A DNA stretch of 64,000 nt from Deltaproteobacteria bacterium (GTDB lineage: Bacteria > Desulfobacterota > GWC2-55-46): contig JAIOIE010000018.1 in the NCBI GenBank assembly GCA_019912665.1, positions 1 to 64,000 of the forward strand, written 5' to 3'. Both the position numbers and the translations under genes were made by a program. Numbering within the stretch: position 1 is the first letter of the stretch; every line of letters starts with the position of its first letter. The notes beneath the pieces were generated by a model that was given only the letters and a program-made list of their open reading frames with translations, was not told the origin of the DNA and made no database searches. This document shows positions 61,001-64,000 of the stretch, one piece after another.

Positions 61001-61326
61001 AAGTCGTCCGGGCTCCAGGGGTTTACAGTCAATATTTCCCCTGCCGTAAAAAACGGCTGGTCCGGAAAAGGCTGGTCCGTGCCGCCAGAATGCGTGCGGC
61101 TTGCCAAGATGTCTTTGATGTCCCAGCCAGTTCGATAAGCAAGCTCTGTAATCGCGTAACAAAGTGATTCGAGAATGGTTATGCCGGGGTCATGCGCGTT
61201 GTAATCCGTCCAAAAGCTACTCCCCATTTCCTCTATGAAGCGTATGCCTTCCCGCCGGAGAAAGTAATAATCCTCGGCGGGCTTCAAAAGGGAGTGTTTG
61301 GATATTGATACAGGCGTCTGGCTCAT
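58030..61326 (-). CDS. Large baseplate-like protein of the contractile injection system
   Basis: 1098 residues. The N-terminal segment FWTDYNAHDPGITILESLCY with AITELAYRTGWDIKD is the hallmark of baseplate wedge proteins of the J/Afp11-12 type. A long middle part follows (FERYFSPTVPFYSLGELMEA and NRLMDIDGVLAVNNMQLVK resemble segments that bind wedge partners) and a C-terminal domain rich in Cys and aromatic residues. The ATG overlaps the end of the next gene by ATGA. It is long for a wedge protein, so a receptor or plug domain may be fused at the C-terminus. Confidence 0.82.
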   Translation of the reverse strand: MSQTPVSISKHSLLKPAEDYYFLRREGIRFIEEMGSSFWTDYNAHDPGITILESLCYAITELAYRTGWDIKDILASRTHSGGTDQPFPDQPFFTAGEILTVNPWSPDDFRRLLIDLDSVRNAWVLCDECARNTCWPERAQPQGLYDILLELEIDPEFGNLNDRKIELGFFIWDDDGIRHSFMMEVRFPEWGMEGLAKWQVEKEDSFELKVSSLGAAKTYNLLADSQLEENDRDKYLREHWRSVFYLDFELIEKQPGYEKVVAWNATLRLFGDDFIRSKTTVSGLIDFLADKTPAGVIRRYKSKQDAAAGAIKEACKCLHEHRNLGEDYCRIKVVGIEEVGVCADIELKPDADIEKVQAHIWFELERYFSPTVPFYSLGELMEAGEAVEEIFNGPPLKNGFIRAADLESASLRTVLRVSDIINRLMDIDGVLAVNNMQLVKFDHEGNVMCGAADPAWTEDGKPFFEAGKANASWLLYISEVHQPRFNLNASRFLFYKNGLPFLPRMDEACDTLTQLRGEAERPKIKNAPQDLPLPEGKCRCVEEYYPLQYSLPSAYGIGPEGLPSSASDKRRAQARQLRAYLMPFEQFLANAFSQLANATDLFSLNQNVSRTYFICELNGIIRDYDEIADRLDRPALEAMAETPREFQERRNRFLDHIIARFGEQFCENIFLLNDLQGRRMAPDQLIQHKISFLKECPEISRDRGKSFNYTGPISREIVPGIQRRISRLLGCPDLKFIVVEHLLLRPKFPGDALLISRTEDPSDACRDDDPYSFRLTFVMAGWTEPYGANLEMRNFADRTIRQETPSHLLSRICWIGNDGFIENPCDPVIEELAEFLSKYAKRTGGAMPSDTAAACDCAAYVYSAFSSVFREWYHGKTLDYFHADALYKALEAEFSAKLCFADMPCSAFSDTIWPGVLEKMVRHFRHISLHGCLYERFEDAWMKWLEANAKIDWIEENLQERVEAVLKSNLLAPHENGPAQKDAVCRCAAAILQGYGGAFYSWMEENIRAGKALEEFTDFAPAAVTLCPDLDFKTGTAELIKALLNDRYSAYKVVSFRLWVVTDLLSRLRSIYPAATLHDFDEGNDRNPVRLGKTNLGS

Positions 61327-64000
61327 GCTTCACACTGGCATTTCTCGACTGAAGCTCCCGCCTCAGCTGATTTTATGGCCTTGATATCATGTTTACCTGC
61401 CGAGACCAGTATCGACACTCCCTTGGAGGCCCTGATTTCATCCTTTGCTTCCATTTTATCGTTTGAAATGTGGAATAGCCGGAAATCGGTCAAATAGTCC
61501 ACGTATTTCAAACTTTCAATAAAATCTATCAGCGCAGATTTACGGATGCTCCTGCCGAACAAAAGATCGCTGCCGTCGCGATAGGCCCACGGTGACAGGT
61601 ATCGAATGACGTCATCCTGTATTTTGCTAAGATGGAAGCCTTCATCGAGGCCCTCGCGAAATTTGACCTTACAACTGACTTCAAGCTCCTCGAACTCCGG
61701 GTTTCTTACATGTATTCGATGGGGCTTTATAAAACAGGAAAGCCGTTTTTTCAAAAAGAAAGCAATCTCGTCCAGCAGTTTCAGACTTGTAAATGGGCGT
61801 AACGGATCACGGAGGTATTGAAATCTCTGGTCGGGGACAGTGATGATAGTGACATGCCCGGGCGCAAGCTCATTGTATATGCCCGCGCCGCTTTCGTCCG
61901 GCTCATACCTTGTGTGGTTAAGGCATTTGACCCTGTGGATCTGAGGAAAGGCCTCCAATATCAGACGCTCGTAATCCCACATGGTTATGGCCCGCTCTTT
62001 ATGGCGGAGTCTCTCGCTCACTCTTGTATAGAATGCCGCCTGCGTTTCCTTGCCCCTCCCTCCGAACGAGTCGAAAGGCTGCATGATATTTCTAACAGAG
62101 GCGTCGGTCTGGTCGAGCCCGGTGATTGTGCCAGCCTTCAATAGTTTGGCCGTGAAATCCGGGGCATTACCCTTATCAATGAAAGTGGCCTCCAACGCCT
62201 GCGCGGCCACCAGGCGCAGTCGGCACACGGAATCTGTTTTAGACGCAACGGCCGCCTTAATCCAATGCATTCCGGCGGGCAAAAAAGTGTTCTGATCCGA
62301 AGCATCGCGCGGCACGGCAAAAGTGATGACGCCGGAATTGAGAAGCTCTGAAGTCCTGTCATCTATTTCACTTTTATCAAAACCGGCCCACTCGTTATTG
62401 CGCAGATAACTCCAGCGTATGTGCGGCCTGGGCTTTACAGATAATGGATCGGCGGTCCCGTCAACCACCTGAAAAAGGAGAGCGAGATTCTGGGGAGGCT
62501 TGAGGCCGGTTATGCCTATGTAAAATTCGGCCGCGTCATTTTCGTTGCCTATAGCATCCGGTTGAAAATCGAATTGAGGAAGGAGATAGACTTTTCCGGC
62601 CGAATGAGGAGACGGGTGCTGCTCGGCATGGCCGAATGGGGCAAGGTGAAAAAAACTGGCACTTCGTTTCGCAAAATCTTCAGCCGAACTTGAATCTATC
62701 ATATGCGAAGCTTCATAATCAATCCAGAGCCCGCTCACAATCGGACCGGCCGGCGGAGGTCCTGGATGTATTATCGGGTTGCCTTGCTTGTCTTCTTCTC
62801 TCCGCAGATGTCTGATCAATTCACTTTGATATTCATTTTGGCCAAAATCGGAACTTAACTCGAAACGGAGAAAACCATGCCTTGAAGCTGTGCTATAGTA
62901 TTCATTAGGAGAAAAATCCGGCTCTAGAAGAACGGGAATATCCTGTTTTTTCAATAAATTGAATACTTCCGACATATCGGTCGATTTGCCCAATTTAATT
63001 TCGTCTGAAATGGACTCCCACTCGCCATTTTTTAAAAACTTAATTTTCAGACCGGTGTCTTTAGAAAATGGCTTGGGGGCGGCTAACCAGGACACACCAA
63101 CGGAGGCGCTCGTTATTTTTTTTTGGAAGACCTCTTTTGAGCCGATAATGAAAGCATTACCGGCCATAGGAGACGGGCCGAAGGGCTGAAATGGCTTCGA
63201 GGCATCGACAGGGCCAAAGTCGTTGGAAATAGCAACCGATTTAAGACCATTTACATTTACTTCGAGTTTGATCTCGGTTACGCTAATGTCCTTGAGTTGC
63301 TGGTATATATATACCTCCCGATGTCGTAATTTAATCAGTACCATCGGAAGGGTGGTCGGGAAATCGTACCCATGCGTTTTTGCAGTATAAGGGACCACAG
63401 GCGGGGTTTCGCCTGATAATATGATTTCAAAACTTAGGGTCTTTTGCTCCAAAGCAAATACCTTTACCGACCCTTTGACCCATTCCTTTTCAGCTGTAAA
63501 CAGGCAATCAATATCGATACCATCCTCGGTGTCCCCAGTGATATTAAAATTTTTGTCAGTATCTGGTTCTATTTTGAAATTGAGAGTAATTTTTCGCATC
63601 CCTTCCGCCATAAGCAAATAATGCGAGGCAACGGCGAAACCGATTTCAGCTTCCGGCATCCTGACATCCGAAATCGCACCGCCCTGATATGGCTTATTGT
63701 GAAACGGATGCCAGGAGAGGTCCGGCGATGACAGTTCCGCGCCTTTCCCGTCATCTGAATTTGCTAAAGGCGCGGCGTAAATCCTTCCGTCACTGTGACG
63801 GTAAACAGTTTTCAGGGCCGCGACCGCCGCCTTATTCACGACTAAGTCGCGGTCATTGGCGAAAAAAGCCTCTATGCCAAGGTCGTCCTTCCCTGCCTTG
63901 AAGAGTTCGCCCGCCTTGACCAGGTGCGCCGGCGCGTGCCGCGCCAATTCGACAAGCAGATGCACTCTGGCGGGTTCGGCCGGTTTCTCCTTGAGCCGGA
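61323..64000 (-). CDS. Baseplate J-like protein (5' end beyond the window)
   Basis: The frame stays open to base 64000, so the N-terminus is missing; at least 891 residues are visible. The C-terminal half has baseplate J features: ERLRHKERAITMWDYERLIL, EAFPQIHRVKCLNHTRYEPD, HVTIITVPDQ and the terminal GRSIRKSALIDFIESLKYVD. In contractile phages and eCIS (Afp11/12-like) these proteins form the wedge ring around the spike. It overlaps the following gene by 4 bases and leads the run seen in this window. Spike, tube and sheath genes are expected further upstream. Confidence 0.88.
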   Translation of the reverse strand, partial: RLKEKPAEPARVHLLVELARHAPAHLVKAGELFKAGKDDLGIEAFFANDRDLVVNKAAVAALKTVYRHSDGRIYAAPLANSDDGKGAELSSPDLSWHPFHNKPYQGGAISDVRMPEAEIGFAVASHYLLMAEGMRKITLNFKIEPDTDKNFNITGDTEDGIDIDCLFTAEKEWVKGSVKVFALEQKTLSFEIILSGETPPVVPYTAKTHGYDFPTTLPMVLIKLRHREVYIYQQLKDISVTEIKLEVNVNGLKSVAISNDFGPVDASKPFQPFGPSPMAGNAFIIGSKEVFQKKITSASVGVSWLAAPKPFSKDTGLKIKFLKNGEWESISDEIKLGKSTDMSEVFNLLKKQDIPVLLEPDFSPNEYYSTASRHGFLRFELSSDFGQNEYQSELIRHLRREEDKQGNPIIHPGPPPAGPIVSGLWIDYEASHMIDSSSAEDFAKRSASFFHLAPFGHAEQHPSPHSAGKVYLLPQFDFQPDAIGNENDAAEFYIGITGLKPPQNLALLFQVVDGTADPLSVKPRPHIRWSYLRNNEWAGFDKSEIDDRTSELLNSGVITFAVPRDASDQNTFLPAGMHWIKAAVASKTDSVCRLRLVAAQALEATFIDKGNAPDFTAKLLKAGTITGLDQTDASVRNIMQPFDSFGGRGKETQAAFYTRVSERLRHKERAITMWDYERLILEAFPQIHRVKCLNHTRYEPDESGAGIYNELAPGHVTIITVPDQRFQYLRDPLRPFTSLKLLDEIAFFLKKRLSCFIKPHRIHVRNPEFEELEVSCKVKFREGLDEGFHLSKIQDDVIRYLSPWAYRDGSDLLFGRSIRKSALIDFIESLKYVDYLTDFRLFHISNDKMEAKDEIRASKGVSILVSAGKHDIKAIKSAEAGASVEKCQCEA

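Noticed and set aside
45600-64000. Type VI secretion or prophage tail as the identity of the block
   Set aside because: No TssJKLM, ClpV, terminase, portal or capsid genes are seen; DUF4157 and an Afp15-like ATPase favour eCIS. The unseen upstream part could change this.
1-64000. CRISPR arrays
   Set aside because: No regularly spaced direct repeats with unique spacers were seen; all repeats found are dispersed and of the palindromic type.

Overview
The window is bacterial chromosome: high GC with AGG/ATA-rich codon use, dense operons, and housekeeping genes in normal bacterial arrangements (rplU-rpmA-obgE-proB-proA, rpsT opposite murJ). A four-heme secreted c-type cytochrome, several ferritin-like di-iron proteins, molybdenum-cofactor genes and abundant small interspersed repeats point to an anaerobic or facultative environmental Gram-negative bacterium of the deltaproteobacterial/Nitrospirota type. 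The exact phylum cannot be fixed from this sequence alone.

Layout. 1-5.4 kb: the end of an FtsX/MacB-type permease pair, dut, an unknown gene, a DEAD-box RNA helicase and tRNA-Gly(CCC). 5.5-13.1 kb: an SH3-type secreted protein and an amino-acid catabolism cluster (aldehyde dehydrogenase, ferritin-like protein, Cys-rich peptide, class III aminotransferase, cyclic-2,3-diphosphoglycerate-synthetase homologue, proline dehydrogenase, ferritin-like/receiver fusion). 13.1-23.3 kb, minus strand: moaB, moaE and moaD mixed with a signalling pair (DUF4388 protein and a Rossmann-3xGAF-degenerate GGDEF protein), then proA, proB, obgE, rpmA, rplU. 23.4-33.6 kb: MFS transporter, DUF3108 protein, Gln-rich secreted protein, mobB-mobA-mazG, murJ, rpsT, mgtE, arfB. 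33.6-45.2 kb: GH13 amylase, an envelope/stress group (YHS, Holin-X-like, DUF3618, DUF2383), an iron-regulated DUF2325-PAS pair with a clear Fur box, PAP2 phosphatase, cytochrome, M1-like peptidase.

45.2-64 kb is a separate accessory block. A tRNA-Glu(CTC) is followed by a degenerate second copy of its 3' half and terminator. From there to the window edge all genes lie on the minus strand, with lower GC. They encode a contractile injection system of the extracellular (eCIS) type: baseplate J-like protein, a second large baseplate-like protein, an 850-residue protein of unknown function, a CIS tape-measure-family protein, a DUF4157 protein ending in an HNH-nuclease-like domain, a CIS-type AAA+ ATPase, a membrane-spanning metallophosphoesterase and an amidase that looks circularly permuted. 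Sheath, tube and spike genes would lie beyond base 64000. This is the most interesting part of the window.

Three families of short interspersed repeats with terminal inverted repeats occur outside this block (two copies of A, four of B, two full and one partial of C). Several copies sit exactly at gene ends, so that the stop codon of the flanking gene lies inside the repeat terminus.
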